This document shows positions 33,769 through 43,988 of a stretch of 64,000 nt of DNA, piece by piece; position 1 is the first letter of the stretch; each line of letters opens with the position of its first letter. The translations under genes and the position numbers were made by a program. This DNA is from Cladophialophora immunda (lineage: Eukaryota; Ascomycota; Eurotiomycetes; Chaetothyriales; Herpotrichiellaceae). The stretch spans positions 2,316,485-2,380,484 of the forward strand of contig NW_015622542.1 of assembly GCF_000835495.1 (NCBI RefSeq), read 5' to 3'. The notes beneath the pieces are model-generated. The model was not told the DNA's origin, ran no database searches, and worked only from the letters and a program-made list of their open reading frames with translations.

Positions 33769-33818
33769 GAATATACGTGTACGAACAGAGAGGCGTATAG
33801 ATGTGTATCCAGCTAAGG
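33769..33818 (+). repeat. dispersed repeat, copy 2
   Basis: Matches 10997-11044 in the same orientation, including TGTACGAAC versus TATACGAAC and a common AGCTAAGG end. Confidence 0.6.
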
Positions 33819-33990
33819 TCTATACACCGAGTATTCCGTACGTTGAATGAAATAAATTGGCGACTAGCCGGGACATTAAGCCCGATTTGAGGCATAACGG
33901 CACAGGGCGGCTTCAACCCCGTCTCCAATCCGCATTGAGGTGCAAGCAGTTTTGACTCATCTGGGCAGCACTTGATTAAGCAAAAGAACG

Positions 33991-34010
33991 AAAGAAAGAA
34001 AGAAAGAAAG
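33991..34010. repeat. (AAAG)n microsatellite
   Basis: Five tetranucleotide units directly before the hairpin. Confidence 0.9.
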
Positions 34011-34017
34011 CTCGGAA

Positions 34018-34062
34018 GCGAGCACGCCGTGAATGCTTTGATGTAGCATTCACGATGCTCGC
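34018..34062. repeat. imperfect inverted repeat (hairpin)
   Basis: Left arm 34018-34037 and right arm 34045-34062 are complementary over GCGAGCA and GTGAATGCT blocks with a small asymmetric bulge and a 7-nt loop. It may be a MITE remnant or cruciform; no adjacent gene end suggests a terminator role. Confidence 0.75.
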
Positions 34063-34600
34063 CCGCCACTGATGAAGATCTAGTGGCTATGCCGCAATAC
34101 GTGACTGTTTCTCTGTTGGAGATGATCCATCAGTTTTTCCGCAATAGGTAGCTGACGATGCATAGTTCCAGTGCTCTCTGGTGATTGAAGGCGATGAGAT
34201 CGACGGGGACGGATGAAGATCGCGCCTAGTACGGCTCAATGCGTGGCGACAAATGTAGGAGATTGTCAGCAGGAGTGTTGTACTTCCACCGTAGAGACTG
34301 TACTGTCGACTTCGCGGCAGTGCAAGTGATATTTGAAACTCAGCTTACCTCGCATCGCAAGATTTTAAGATATAGCAAATAGCTGCCGCCGTAGCAGGCC
34401 TGGCTAGGTGTTCACAGCGAGCTACAATATATTACGACCTACGGTAGGCGCCTGATGCGCTCGTTGCCCGTCGACTGCACAAGATGCTCGATTTTATGGA
34501 CTACGTTGTCCAGGCTTTCGGCTGGTCAACAGACTAGAATCCCGACAACAGCTACTCCTCTCTCACTACTACGTCTAACGCGCTCCTCTCGTTTTAGGTT

Positions 34601-34743
34601 CTATGGGGCCAGATTGGGCCACGACGTGTCGCCCGCGGAGTGCCCAGGGAGCACTCAGTGATGCTCAATTAATAGCTCAGCAAAGCTCAGGTTAAAGTAG
34701 CCCTCACCCACCCTCTAGGATCAAACCGTATATGCCAATTAGG
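34601..34743 (+). repeat. direct repeat flanking BTB gene, left copy
   Basis: About 145 bp that aligns along its length with 36621-36764 in the same orientation. Shared blocks include CTCAGGTTAAAG and GGATCAAA. Substitutions are frequent, so the duplication is old or mutated by a process such as RIP. Confidence 0.7.
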
Positions 34744-35182
34744 TTTTTCGTTCTCGAGTAATAGAGGTAGTCCAGCGTAGGGTCGCACGAAAATCGTCGC
34801 GACCCATCTTCCCCACGTGACAAAGTCCTTCGTCGATTTGTTCACCGTCGGCTCGCCAGAGCCTCCCCTGAGCCTCGACGTTCCCTCTTCACTCAACACT
34901 AACTTTGGTCAACTTCACACGATGGGATTCATTCGGGATGCTAGGAGGTCCTAATCCGCCCGCCTTTCTATTCTACCTAGACTGTACAGTTGGGCTCCTC
35001 CTATGATACCCTTAGGCTGCAACGATGGATTTCCACCTACTTCGTTCGAGTGCCTAGTAGAAGACCAGTTTGCCCTCCTGGAATAACTGTGCCGGCACTG
35101 CTGGTGCTGCAAGGGCTGGAAGCGCACAAATCCGAAAGGTCTATCATTCCAACTTCTAAACGAGTCTTCGAGACTGACGTGT

Positions 35183-36276
35183 TCAACAACAACCTCCCCA
35201 GCGGCGGCGGGGTTTCGGCTGCTTCTTCACAATATCAGCGTCCTCAGGCCTCTCTTTTTTACAGTCTGCGCGACTCTGATCACTCTCATGTTCATGATAA
35301 TCGCACCAGTTATCGTCCCAATCATCGACATCAGGCGCATCGATCCTTCGGAAAGCAATCAGTAGCACCTCTGTGAGAAAAGTTGGAGATAGCGTGGCGA
35401 AGCGTTTCTTATTCGCCTTCTTGAAGTCGGTGTAGTGACCATAGCAACGGGTAAGGTATTTGCACATTGGTGATTCGAAGTCAAGGTTGTCAAGAGCGTG
35501 TTTGACGATCGTGGGATGTGGCAAAATTTCTGAAGAGGCGACGTAACGTTGGAATCCGAGCATGACGACGTTTTTGAAGCTGACCGTTTTGTACGTGTCC
35601 GCAAAAATGTACAGATCCAACAGCCGAGCGAACACACGTCCTTTGCGGTTGACTCCTGCATACCGGGTCTTGCTGTCGTTTGCGGTCTCGCTGTCAGCCT
35701 CGATGTCAGCCTCGCGAGGAAAGTTTTGATTTTTTTGCATTCCATTGGTCAGGCTAGTGTCGCCGCCATCTCTTTCTTCTCCTTCATCTAGCCCGCGGTC
35801 TCCTCGCTCTCCACTGTCGTCGGAGTCTTCTGCAGTTTCACCACTATCTTCCCCAGCTTTCTCCATCTCTTGCTCCATCTCCTCCACAGCCAGCTTCTTG
35901 GTGTACAGCCACCTCGAAAAGGTCTCAAATCCTTCAACACTGACTTCCCACAGGACCATCACTTTCGCCTCGGCTTCATCTTCGAAGAAGTCACGGAATC
36001 GGGGGGAGTGACTGCACAGGACGGGTTTGTGAATCTTGAATTGATGAGGCTCCTCTCCACGAGGCTCAACGGAGACCGTGACGATCTCCTGATCTGCGAT
36101 GCTGTAAAGTTTCTATGTTAGTAAACCCACATCTCCACAAACCATAGTAGGTGAGGTATGATTTACGATAGTGCATTGAGTTTACGCTTCTTGGACTGGC
36201 GTATAGGAGGCGAAGCCGTAGCTGCACCTCTGGGCCTCGATGTAGTTTTAGAGCTGGCAACTCGGCGCTGGGACAT
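35183..36276 (-). CDS. BTB/POZ-domain protein
   Basis: Fungal BTB protein of the kind that binds cullin-3 or self-associates; cellular role unknown. The first exon (M-S-Q-R-R-V) is basic and Lys/Arg-rich, then a 60-bp intron near 36104-36163 joins N-A-L-S|I-A-D-Q-E. The BTB core reads F-K-I-H-K-P-V-L-C-S-H-S-P-R-F-R-D-F-F, followed by F-S-R-W-L-Y-T-K-K-L. An acidic insert (E/D/S-rich, about 50 residues) precedes L-L-D-L-Y-I-F-A-D-T-Y. The gene sits between two diverged direct repeats (34601 and 36621), so it may have arrived or been duplicated with them. Confidence 0.82.
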
Positions 36277-36929
36277 GGTAGCAATTTCTGATCTAAGCAC
36301 TATGAGTCGAACAATGCCAAAGAGAAGCTTCCTACAACATAAAAAGGAGACTTTGTTGCCTGCAACGCTTTGTTCCCCAAAATGGAAAGCACTAGGGCAA
36401 GAAAGCCCTGGTTGTTTACAAGCCACCACATTGGTTGACACCGATTCGAGTTCACCGATTTTCTTGGCGCGCTAGTGTCAGACTGCCTTCCATTGTATTT
36501 TAACACCCCGGCCCCCTTTCCTTTTTGGTACTTTTCCACGTGACTAGTCATGGTATCCCCTTGCCTTACTAATTTTGTGCCTTGCCGCTCTCCTTCCTAG
36601 CCATGCAGGTTTAGCCGATTGCTAGGGGCCATATTTGGCCCCCCGCGTGTTGCTCAGGGAGTGCTCGGGGAGCCCTCAGCGATCGTAAGCTGAAGGCTCA
36701 GTTAAAGCTCAGGTTAAAGCGGCCTTCGCTCACCCTCGGGGATCAAAGTGTAAATGGAAATTAGCGAGTAACCTGGGTATTTAACCGGGAAGATGGCGGA
36801 GAGGGGTTCGCATATTAGAGGGGGTAAATAAGGCCCGATCATCCGCGTCTGACGCTACGAGGTTCACGGGACATGGGACACTCCTCGATCCAGCGTGTTT
36901 GATTATACGTAGGAAGGGATGCTCAAATC
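36277..36929. other. intergenic with repeat arm
   Basis: Holds the right copy of the direct repeat and the promoter of the following hydrolase gene; no gene. Confidence 0.5.
36621..36764 (+). repeat. direct repeat flanking BTB gene, right copy
   Basis: Partner of 34601-34743; see that entry for the alignment blocks. Confidence 0.7.
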
Positions 36930-38069
36930 ATGATGACGACGTCCTCAACCACACCCTCAACCTCCACCTCCACCTCAACCACGACGACAACAGAGATCTC
37001 GCGGCACGAATTCACCAAGCTCGACAAGACCGTTTCGTACCTCGACGCCGGGCCCGAGGATGGCCCCCTCCTGGTGTTCGTCCACGGCTGGCCCGCTGCC
37101 GCCGCGATCTGGCGCCCGCAGCTGACCGCCTTCGCGGGCCTGGGCTTCCGCGCCGTCGCCCCGGACCTGCCTGGGTACGGGCAGTCGGGGCCGAAGCGCA
37201 AGGACAAGGAGGACTACGCGCTGGAAAAGGTCGTGTGGCAGATGCTGGCGCTCCTCCGGCACCTGGGCCGCGGCGAGGCCGTCTGGGTCGGCCACGGCTG
37301 GGGCGCCGGCGTCGTGTGGGCACTGCTCGCGCACAACCCGGAGGTCTGCCTCGGGGTCGCCAATATGGCCATCCCCTACCGCACGCTGGACATGGGCGTG
37401 CGCGAGCTCCTCAAGTACGCCAACCGCGAGCTGTACCCGGAGGACGAATACCCGCACGCGCAGTGGGCGCATCACATCTTCTACGAGGACCCGGACAACT
37501 TCGAAAAGGCCGTGGCCTTCTTCGACAAGCACGCCGAGGGTTTCCTGAAGTTCGTCTATTCGCGCCCCAAGGACCCCGCGCAAGACAGAGACAAGCCGGC
37601 CTTCACAGCGAGCGTAGTCAAGGACGGAGGGTGGTTCGGGGGCGCCGAGTCACTGCCTGAGCCCGAGGAGCTGGGCGAGAGATTGCTGGACGACGACACG
37701 CACAAGAGCCTGGTTGAGGCTTTTTCCTGGGGCGGCTTTTGGGCCCCGACCGCATACAATCTCAACCACGACGTCAACCTCCAATGGTGCGAGGACTGGT
37801 CCGTCAACGAAGGCGTCGTCTCCGTCCCCGTGCTGTTCGTCGAGGCCCTGAACGACGCCGTCGCCGGCACGTACAACTCGAAAATCTGCGAGCCCATGAA
37901 AAGCTTCTGTAGGAAACTGACCACCGTGAGTATTGATGCCGGCCACTGGGTGGCGCTGGAGGCGCCCCAGGAGACAAACGTCGCTATCTTGAGGTGGATT
38001 GCGCGGGAGCTGCCCGAGGAGAGGGCGTGGCCTTGGGGCAAGAGGAATCCGTTGAAAAAGAATGAGTAG
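36930..38069 (+). CDS. epoxide-hydrolase-like alpha/beta hydrolase lacking the Asp nucleophile
   Basis: A 379-residue intronless alpha/beta hydrolase of the epoxide hydrolase/haloalkane dehalogenase group. A Ser/Thr-rich stretch of about 20 residues precedes the core. The oxyanion motif H-G-W-P, then A-P-D-L-P-G-Y-G-Q-S, and the C-terminal D-A-G-H-W with its catalytic His are present. The nucleophile elbow reads G-H-G-W-G where epoxide hydrolases have G-H-D-W-G: residue 123 (codon GGC at 37296) is Gly, not Asp. Hydrolysis through an ester intermediate should therefore be impossible. The coding sequence is strongly GC-rich compared with its neighbours. It may be a pseudoenzyme, a binding protein, or use another chemistry. 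Confidence 0.82.
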   Translation: MMTTSSTTPSTSTSTSTTTTTEISRHEFTKLDKTVSYLDAGPEDGPLLVFVHGWPAAAAIWRPQLTAFAGLGFRAVAPDLPGYGQSGPKRKDKEDYALEKVVWQMLALLRHLGRGEAVWVGHGWGAGVVWALLAHNPEVCLGVANMAIPYRTLDMGVRELLKYANRELYPEDEYPHAQWAHHIFYEDPDNFEKAVAFFDKHAEGFLKFVYSRPKDPAQDRDKPAFTASVVKDGGWFGGAESLPEPEELGERLLDDDTHKSLVEAFSWGGFWAPTAYNLNHDVNLQWCEDWSVNEGVVSVPVLFVEALNDAVAGTYNSKICEPMKSFCRKLTTVSIDAGHWVALEAPQETNVAILRWIARELPEERAWPWGKRNPLKKNE

Positions 38070-38280
38070 ATTGAGCAATCAGCGGTAGGCGCAGGTCTAT
38101 GCCAAAACCTGTCCAAGACCAAGAGCTGCTGGCAAAAACAGAGGCAGGGAAAAGCTGGAGCAGTCTTCGGTATCCTTAAATCCGCAAATTACAGAGAACA
38201 AATGGTCATGTCGTTCTTTTGCCCTGGAAAAGTGATAATGCTATCGACTTTGGCCCGACCATGCTTGTGGCTACACCCAC

Positions 38281-39903
38281 TTACGCTCGATCCATCGAAC
38301 TGTGGCGGATGCCCAGCAGCTTATTGCCAGACCTCCACGTTCCCTTCGCTCTCGCCAGGTCTCCTGACATGGTAATCCGCCTCCAACGGTCCTTGTCCTT
38401 GAGCTCCACAATACCGCTCTCCTTACCATTGAACACCATAATCCTGTGCTTCGAGCTGTATGTCTCCCATGGTTGCGTTCCACGCGCAAAATCGATGACC
38501 GCCGCAGAGAGTCTATTCGCTGTTTCTCTCACTTCCGGGTCGGCATCGGGACCAGCAACGGCTGGTAGTCGGCAGAAGAACGAGTTGTCCAGTGCATGAT
38601 AGGCATATCCTTTGAGAGGGCTCTGGCTGAATGTGTCGGCCTGGTCGAATCTGTAGAGATGAATTGGCAAGGATCCAGAGGGGATTTCTGCGATGATGAA
38701 GGGCAAGCCGGAGAAGATGCTGTCGCTAGCCATATCAATGAACCCCTGGAGGCACGTCTCGGCAGGCGCCGTTGAAGAGATGCCATATGCATCCATCAGT
38801 TCTTGGGCCAGCTCGGCAGTTGAGAAGGAGGATCTCACACGATCCACAAATTGTTGGGAGGACCAAGTTCGCCATTGAGTGACGCCAAAGAGTGCTGCTT
38901 CGTTCTTGGTGGATCCGGCAATGACGCCCTTCACCCACGGCGCGAATGGAGCAGGGCCTGCAATAGGCCTGTTGCCATCTTGATACACGAACCATTTGTC
39001 GTCCCAGAGCGGTGTAGCCAATCGAGGTACCATGAGCCGAACTATTTCCATCGAGTCCAACTTACGCAAAGCTGTGAGCTTTTCCTCAGCAGACGCAGTA
39101 GGTGACACCCCCGTGCTGGCGACAAGCTCGTCGAAAGTCTCCTGAGCCTCTTCCGGTCGTGGAAAATCGAGGTTGGGGCTCGATAAAATGATACCTCTTT
39201 GGCAAACCGGTAGGTCCGATCGCAGGTGTGCGAGCACCGACCACCCACCTGCAGATTCACCCGCAATACAGGTATTGGATGGGTCGCCGCCGAAATATTG
39301 GATGTGCTTTTGTATCCACAGGAGAGCGACTCGTTGGTCATGCATTGCCATGTTGGAATATGGGGTTTCACCGCTCGCAGTCGCTTCTGCTCTCAGTTCC
39401 TTTGAAGCGAGGAATCCAAAGAATCCTAATCGGTAATTCATTGCCACGAAAATAATTGGTTTTCCTTGTTCCAAGGCATGCTCCACGAGGTAGTTTCCGT
39501 CAAATTCAGAGTTGCCATCTCCAAAGATGAATCCTCCGCCATGGATCCAAACCAACACCGGCAACGGACCTAGGGTGCCCTTGGGAACATAGATATTGAG
39601 CCGCAAGCACCCAAACTCATCCACAGGATACTCGGAACTGCGTCGTACACCCTCATATAGGTGCGCTGTCTCCGGTCGGTTTACTGTGATCTGTGGACAT
39701 CTGGGTCCGTACTGAGTTGCGTCGAGGACACCGCTCTGCTCTGAGTGATCAACGAGCTTGGACTGGCGAAATCTTGCCGGGATAGTTGCGTATTGGATTC
39801 CCAGGTAGTTTGCAACTTTGTTTGTTTTGTTCATCAGACCCTGGACCTCCAAGTTGCCTATCTGGACCGAGACGTCCTGGCTTTGCTGGGATTGGCTGGC
39901 CAT
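38281..39903 (-). CDS. type-B carboxylesterase/lipase family
   Basis: About 540 residues, intronless. The triad is complete: Ser in G-E-S-A-G-G, Glu in S-T-K-N-E-A-A-L and His in Y-A-Y-H-A-L-D. The oxyanion H-G-G-G-F-I-F-G and C-L-R-L-N-I-Y are also present. There is no signal peptide after M-A-S-Q-S-Q (start 39903; an in-frame ATG at 39927 adds eight residues), so an intracellular esterase is expected, unlike secreted fungal lipases. It is convergent with the hydrolase at 36930. Substrate unknown. Confidence 0.88.
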   Translation of the reverse strand: MASQSQQSQDVSVQIGNLEVQGLMNKTNKVANYLGIQYATIPARFRQSKLVDHSEQSGVLDATQYGPRCPQITVNRPETAHLYEGVRRSSEYPVDEFGCLRLNIYVPKGTLGPLPVLVWIHGGGFIFGDGNSEFDGNYLVEHALEQGKPIIFVAMNYRLGFFGFLASKELRAEATASGETPYSNMAMHDQRVALLWIQKHIQYFGGDPSNTCIAGESAGGWSVLAHLRSDLPVCQRGIILSSPNLDFPRPEEAQETFDELVASTGVSPTASAEEKLTALRKLDSMEIVRLMVPRLATPLWDDKWFVYQDGNRPIAGPAPFAPWVKGVIAGSTKNEAALFGVTQWRTWSSQQFVDRVRSSFSTAELAQELMDAYGISSTAPAETCLQGFIDMASDSIFSGLPFIIAEIPSGSLPIHLYRFDQADTFSQSPLKGYAYHALDNSFFCRLPAVAGPDADPEVRETANRLSAAVIDFARGTQPWETYSSKHRIMVFNGKESGIVELKDKDRWRRITMSGDLARAKGTWRSGNKLLGIRHSSMDRA

Positions 39904-40426
39904 TTCGCAGAACGACACTGGCGACAAGAGTGGTGATCAAGTGCTGCGGTTGTGGTTTTCTCTGCCTAATCACGACACCCAGAATCGATAGACTTCTTGT
40001 GCTGACACGAAGGACATGTCATGGTCGGGGGCCAGAGGTGTATTTTCACAGTATCTGCCGGTGATCCACATCTTCAGACCCCACCTCCGCATCGTGTTTG
40101 TTCGGCAAGTGGAAAAAAACATGGAGCTCTGGAGTTGGAGCGGCGATATCACCCCTCAACCGCAACTTTGAGGGGACGTCGACGGCATGAAGGAGCATGG
40201 AACCTCTTCCATCACATCCAAGAGATAATGAAGAAAGACGATCGGGCCTTGACGAGCCGAGCAGTCCAAGTGAGTTGCTGCGTACCGACTCTATGGTAGA
40301 AGCTAGACGAGGCGCAGGCGGAACGAGCTGCCACCGCAACGCGCAGATTAATACCTTGCCGTACAAATTACGGTGGATCAAACTGCCCAGACCCCCCTTC
40401 CAATTTGGCGGCCGTCCATCATCACT
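39904..40426. other. intergenic, nothing recognised
   Basis: Upstream region of the carboxylesterase and 3' flank of the reductase gene; no feature found. Confidence 0.5.
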
Positions 40427-41383
40427 TTATCCCATCGTGAGGACCGGCTTCGACAACCGGCCTGGCACACTAAAGAGCGATAGAGCCTCCCGCCATGCTT
40501 CAAGAGGGAAAGAGGTGGTGTCTGGGAGTTCCGCTCGTCTAAGAAGAGGCCACAACTCGCAGAACCACTGTTGCCATTCGGCCGGTGTAGTGGTTTCTAG
40601 GCAATCCCGCAGATGAAAGCGTCGTGCTTGAACACCGTTGGCTGTGGCTTGCAATGGCTCTCCTGACAGAAGCCCGTAGGATATAAAATCTCCTTCTGGG
40701 CTCATCCCGGCCAGTATAGATGTTCCTATCACGCCGCCGACCGCATCGAAAACAACGTCTGCTTCTTCCACTGCGTGACCCTCTGCGACTGATCTTATGC
40801 TAATCGGCTTTACCCCGAGCCGGGTCAAAGAGGCAACACGTTCAGGCGAACGGTATACGCCCACAAGTTCAGTTGCTCCCGCATCATATGCCCATTGAGC
40901 AAGAAGACCAGCACAAGCCGAACCTGCTCCTGTCAGAAGGACCCGTTTCCCTTTGACTGGCCATCTCTTCAACATCAGATATGCTGAAAGGGGGTTGATA
41001 TAGCTCCGCGCAGCCAGTGCGTCATCTATATCATCTGGGACTGGAACCGCCCAACTGGGATCGCAATCGACATAGGTTTGCCAGGTCCCAGGGCCACGCA
41101 AAGGGAGTACCCGACGCCCAATAAGTTCTGCGGCCTCTTCATCTGCCTCAATCACTGTTCCCACCCCCTCATAGCCGGCAACTCGTGGCGGAGTCACACT
41201 ATGGCGATAAGATCCTGTTATTGGGATCAGATCAGATGGGTTGATGGGCGCAGCTGACATGCGAACCCGTAATTTTGACATTGGGCGTCTGTTTAACTCG
41301 GCTGTTTCGAAAGTCAGCGCCTGGAGCGGTTCGCCAAATTGGCGAAACCAGAGAGCAGAGTTGTTGAGACTGTTGTTCGCCAT
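40427..41383 (-). CDS. MDR oxidoreductase, 2-enoyl reductase (Etr1/MECR)-like
   Basis: A 318-residue intronless medium-chain reductase without the structural zinc loop, most like mitochondrial enoyl thioester reductases and quinone-type reductases. A-A-P-I-N-P-S-D-L, then G-Y-E-G-V-G-T-V, the NADPH motif L-L-T-G-A-G-S-A-C-A-G (a variant of G-A-x-S-x-V-G) and V-F-D-A-V-G-G are seen. The N-terminus lacks a clear mitochondrial presequence. Reduces an activated C=C bond with NADPH (family knowledge); substrate unknown. It lies head-away from the membrane protein at 42621. Confidence 0.83.
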   Translation of the reverse strand: MANNSLNNSALWFRQFGEPLQALTFETAELNRRPMSKLRVRMSAAPINPSDLIPITGSYRHSVTPPRVAGYEGVGTVIEADEEAAELIGRRVLPLRGPGTWQTYVDCDPSWAVPVPDDIDDALAARSYINPLSAYLMLKRWPVKGKRVLLTGAGSACAGLLAQWAYDAGATELVGVYRSPERVASLTRLGVKPISIRSVAEGHAVEEADVVFDAVGGVIGTSILAGMSPEGDFISYGLLSGEPLQATANGVQARRFHLRDCLETTTPAEWQQWFCELWPLLRRAELPDTTSFPLEAWREALSLFSVPGRLSKPVLTMG

Positions 41384-42575
41384 TGTGCCTTCTAAAGTTC
41401 GAAATCAGCTCAGGATTCTAACATTGCATAGATCAGGGACTGTGTGTTCAACTGTCCATAAACCAAGTGTACGCCGAACATGGGCAATGCCATGTGAGAT
41501 GGCAGATGGTCGGAGTGCCATTCCCTGGCTGGACCAGTTTAGGAGAGAAATACCGTGCTAGTCCTAATGTGTAAATTCAGAGGCGCTGCTTTTGGGGTAC
41601 GCAATTGACCACTGAGCTCGACTCGGGCGAGCAGAGCACTGCATAGAGCGGCATCGGCCTTGTCCCGATTCGGGGTGAGCAAGCTGAGACTCGAGTGCTT
41701 CTTACCACCAGTTGCTCATTCTCTGCTTTCGTGATTGAATGCTCTCATCACTCGTCATCAATACGGGCGAAAAGTAAACATTCGTATCCACGGCGCTCAT
41801 GCCTCGATAGGTAGGTCCGGGTCCAAGAGTGCATCTGCATGAATCAGCTGCTACAACGCTATGTCCCTCAAAATCCGAATTCACAGACACAGTCCGCTTC
41901 TCATTCTATGACAAACGGCCGAATGCGTGACAGCCGGGGAGATGTTGGACCTCACGTCGTCTAGCTCCAAGGAACTGCCAATGATATGCCCAAGGCAGAT
42001 TGCCGAACTTTGCCAAAACTCTCAATATTTCAGCTCCAAGACGGAAGTGGCTGCATATACGGGGTCAGGCTGGACACCAGAATTGTCTCCCATTGGCCAT
42101 AGCGAACTCGCTTGCACAAACTGGCAATGACTGCGAGAGAGCTTCGTATTGGGCCGTGAAGAGGCATGTGGCCTGCAGGAGAGCGACTCGAGGGCCCTTT
42201 CCACGCCGGGCAAGTCGTGGTCTGTCTGATGTCCGTAAGGGTCGCCAAATGGCCCCCTTGCAGCAAGAATCGCGGATGAGCCTCCGGACTCTTGGACTTC
42301 TCGGGATGATTCATTCCTCCAAAGCGAACGCTTGCCCAATGCAGCTGAAACCCTATATGGCTCTTGTTGCTCTTCAGCAAGGCGCACTCGGGGTTTGGCT
42401 TTATTCTGGCCCCCTCGCTTTCTGACCGTGTGCAATCAATAATTGGCGCCTACAGCCTGATTGACGCTGGAGGTTCTCAAAGATATATAGAGGAGAGCTC
42501 TGCTTTTTCAAATTCATCATCGGCACTACCTTCAAGTCATCGCCTCAGAATTAGGGTGTATCCTGACACAGAGAC
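41384..42575. other. divergent intergenic region
   Basis: 1.2 kb between two divergent starts. Overlapping short frames on both strands near 42000-42430 show no family signal. Confidence 0.5.
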
Positions 42576-42620
42576 TTGAGGTGCACGATCCCAATACAAC
42601 GCGCTGGAAGATCGACCAAG

Positions 42621-43988
42621 ATGGCTACCGCATCAGGCACCTCCCAGGCAGTCTTGCACGGTTTCCTCGATCAGGATCACACATCAGACCTACATTCAGA
42701 CTGGATCAACCATCCAACCCCATGGCCTTGGGTCCTGGCAAGTGTCACACTTTCCATCGTTCTCGGATTTCTAGGAGTTCAAGCGTCATACAAGTCGTGG
42801 GAGCCAAAGGTGCGACGCTCCAGCAACAGCGAAACGGGGATCCCTTTCTACCCACCTACAGACCCGAAAGGGTATCTACCCCTCCACCAGCGAGGTTTGA
42901 GCTCAAGCAGCAGCACCACCATCTCGTCGCTAGACGAAACCAACAAGTACGGCGGCCTAGGTCGTTGCGCTTTGATCACTAGCATTATAGGACTGGGGTG
43001 GTCGACTATCCGGGCCGGTGCGTTGCTCGCGGTTCTGATCCAAATCACAATGGGAGAAAAGGGGCACACATACCCGGGCATCATCAGCATTGTGATCATG
43101 TTTACATCCGTGCAGACATACCTGGGCACTCGCGCCATGCCCCGGATCCTGTACCTGCTCATTCTGGTGGATCTCTGCGCCATCTACGCGAGCCTGGTCC
43201 TCGGGCTCCTGTCCTTCCTCCACAACAAGGACACGTCCTACCAGGAATTTGCGGTCAGCGGCGGAAACTGCCCGTGCCTGCTGGGCTACAAGACCGGCCG
43301 CAACATGAAGTCGTGCGCCGCGTTCACGCAGCCTCTCCCCAATGTGGTCGGCTGCAACTCGAAATACCTGTGGGCGAACAACACCGTCCCCGGCTCAGAC
43401 GGGCTGGAGCGAATGCCGTATCCGAAATCGTGTCTGCTCTCCAGCGACGCGGCGGGCGACAAGGATATCGACCCGAACATGATGACCTACATGGTCCTCG
43501 CCGAGATTGTGGTCGGCGGAGTCGGCCTGCTGTACGGACTCATCGTCCTCCTGTTCTCCTCGCGCTGGGTCCTGGAAGTCCTTCGCCACCCGTCCGAGCT
43601 CCTGCAGGCCCTGACCATGGACCGCGCGGGACCCCGCAGCCGAGACCTCCGCTACGACGCCATCCCCGGCCCCGAAAGGGCCAGGAGTCACAAGATGCCC
43701 GGGCGCGCCATCGGCATGACGGTCCTGGCGTTCGTTGCCCTCCTCATGTTCGCGGCCGTGACGATCGTGGTCCACGTCCTCGACGAGACCCAGCCGATCA
43801 GAATGTTCTACATGGACTCCTTTGGGCCCTTGGCCGATACCCTCGGCGACGGCACCGCCACTGCCGACGCCGGGGCGAGCTGGAGCGACTGCTTCGTCGT
43901 GGACACGCCCGTCTCGGCGGACGGTGGATTCCACATCTGGTGGGCCGTGAGGCAGAGCCGAATATTGCGGGCGCTTGCCCTGGCGTGA
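42621..43988 (+). CDS. polytopic membrane protein of unknown function
   Basis: I do not recognise a family. The product is about 455 residues with six or so hydrophobic segments: near the N-terminus (W-P-W-V-L-A-S-V-T-L), three in the middle (A-L-I-T-S-I-I-G, S-I-V-I-M-F and L-Y-L-L-I-L-V-D), one around V-V-G-G-V-G-L-L-Y-G and one at T-V-L-A-F-V-A-L-L. A loop with several cysteines (N-C-P-C, S-C-A-A, V-G-C-N) and an N-x-T glycosylation site between them suggests an extracytosolic, disulfide-bonded segment. The open frame also has an ATG at 42576; I prefer 42621 (M-A-T-A-S-G). No intron needed. Strongly GC-rich 3' half. Confidence 0.7.
   Translation: MATASGTSQAVLHGFLDQDHTSDLHSDWINHPTPWPWVLASVTLSIVLGFLGVQASYKSWEPKVRRSSNSETGIPFYPPTDPKGYLPLHQRGLSSSSSTTISSLDETNKYGGLGRCALITSIIGLGWSTIRAGALLAVLIQITMGEKGHTYPGIISIVIMFTSVQTYLGTRAMPRILYLLILVDLCAIYASLVLGLLSFLHNKDTSYQEFAVSGGNCPCLLGYKTGRNMKSCAAFTQPLPNVVGCNSKYLWANNTVPGSDGLERMPYPKSCLLSSDAAGDKDIDPNMMTYMVLAEIVVGGVGLLYGLIVLLFSSRWVLEVLRHPSELLQALTMDRAGPRSRDLRYDAIPGPERARSHKMPGRAIGMTVLAFVALLMFAAVTIVVHVLDETQPIRMFYMDSFGPLADTLGDGTATADAGASWSDCFVVDTPVSADGGFHIWWAVRQSRILRALALA

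Larger units (their letters stand above)
33368..35182. other. repeat-rich intergenic region
   Basis: 1.8 kb without a supported gene. It contains a dispersed repeat copy, an AAAG microsatellite, a strong hairpin and a direct repeat arm, each listed separately. Probably eroded mobile DNA. Confidence 0.55.
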
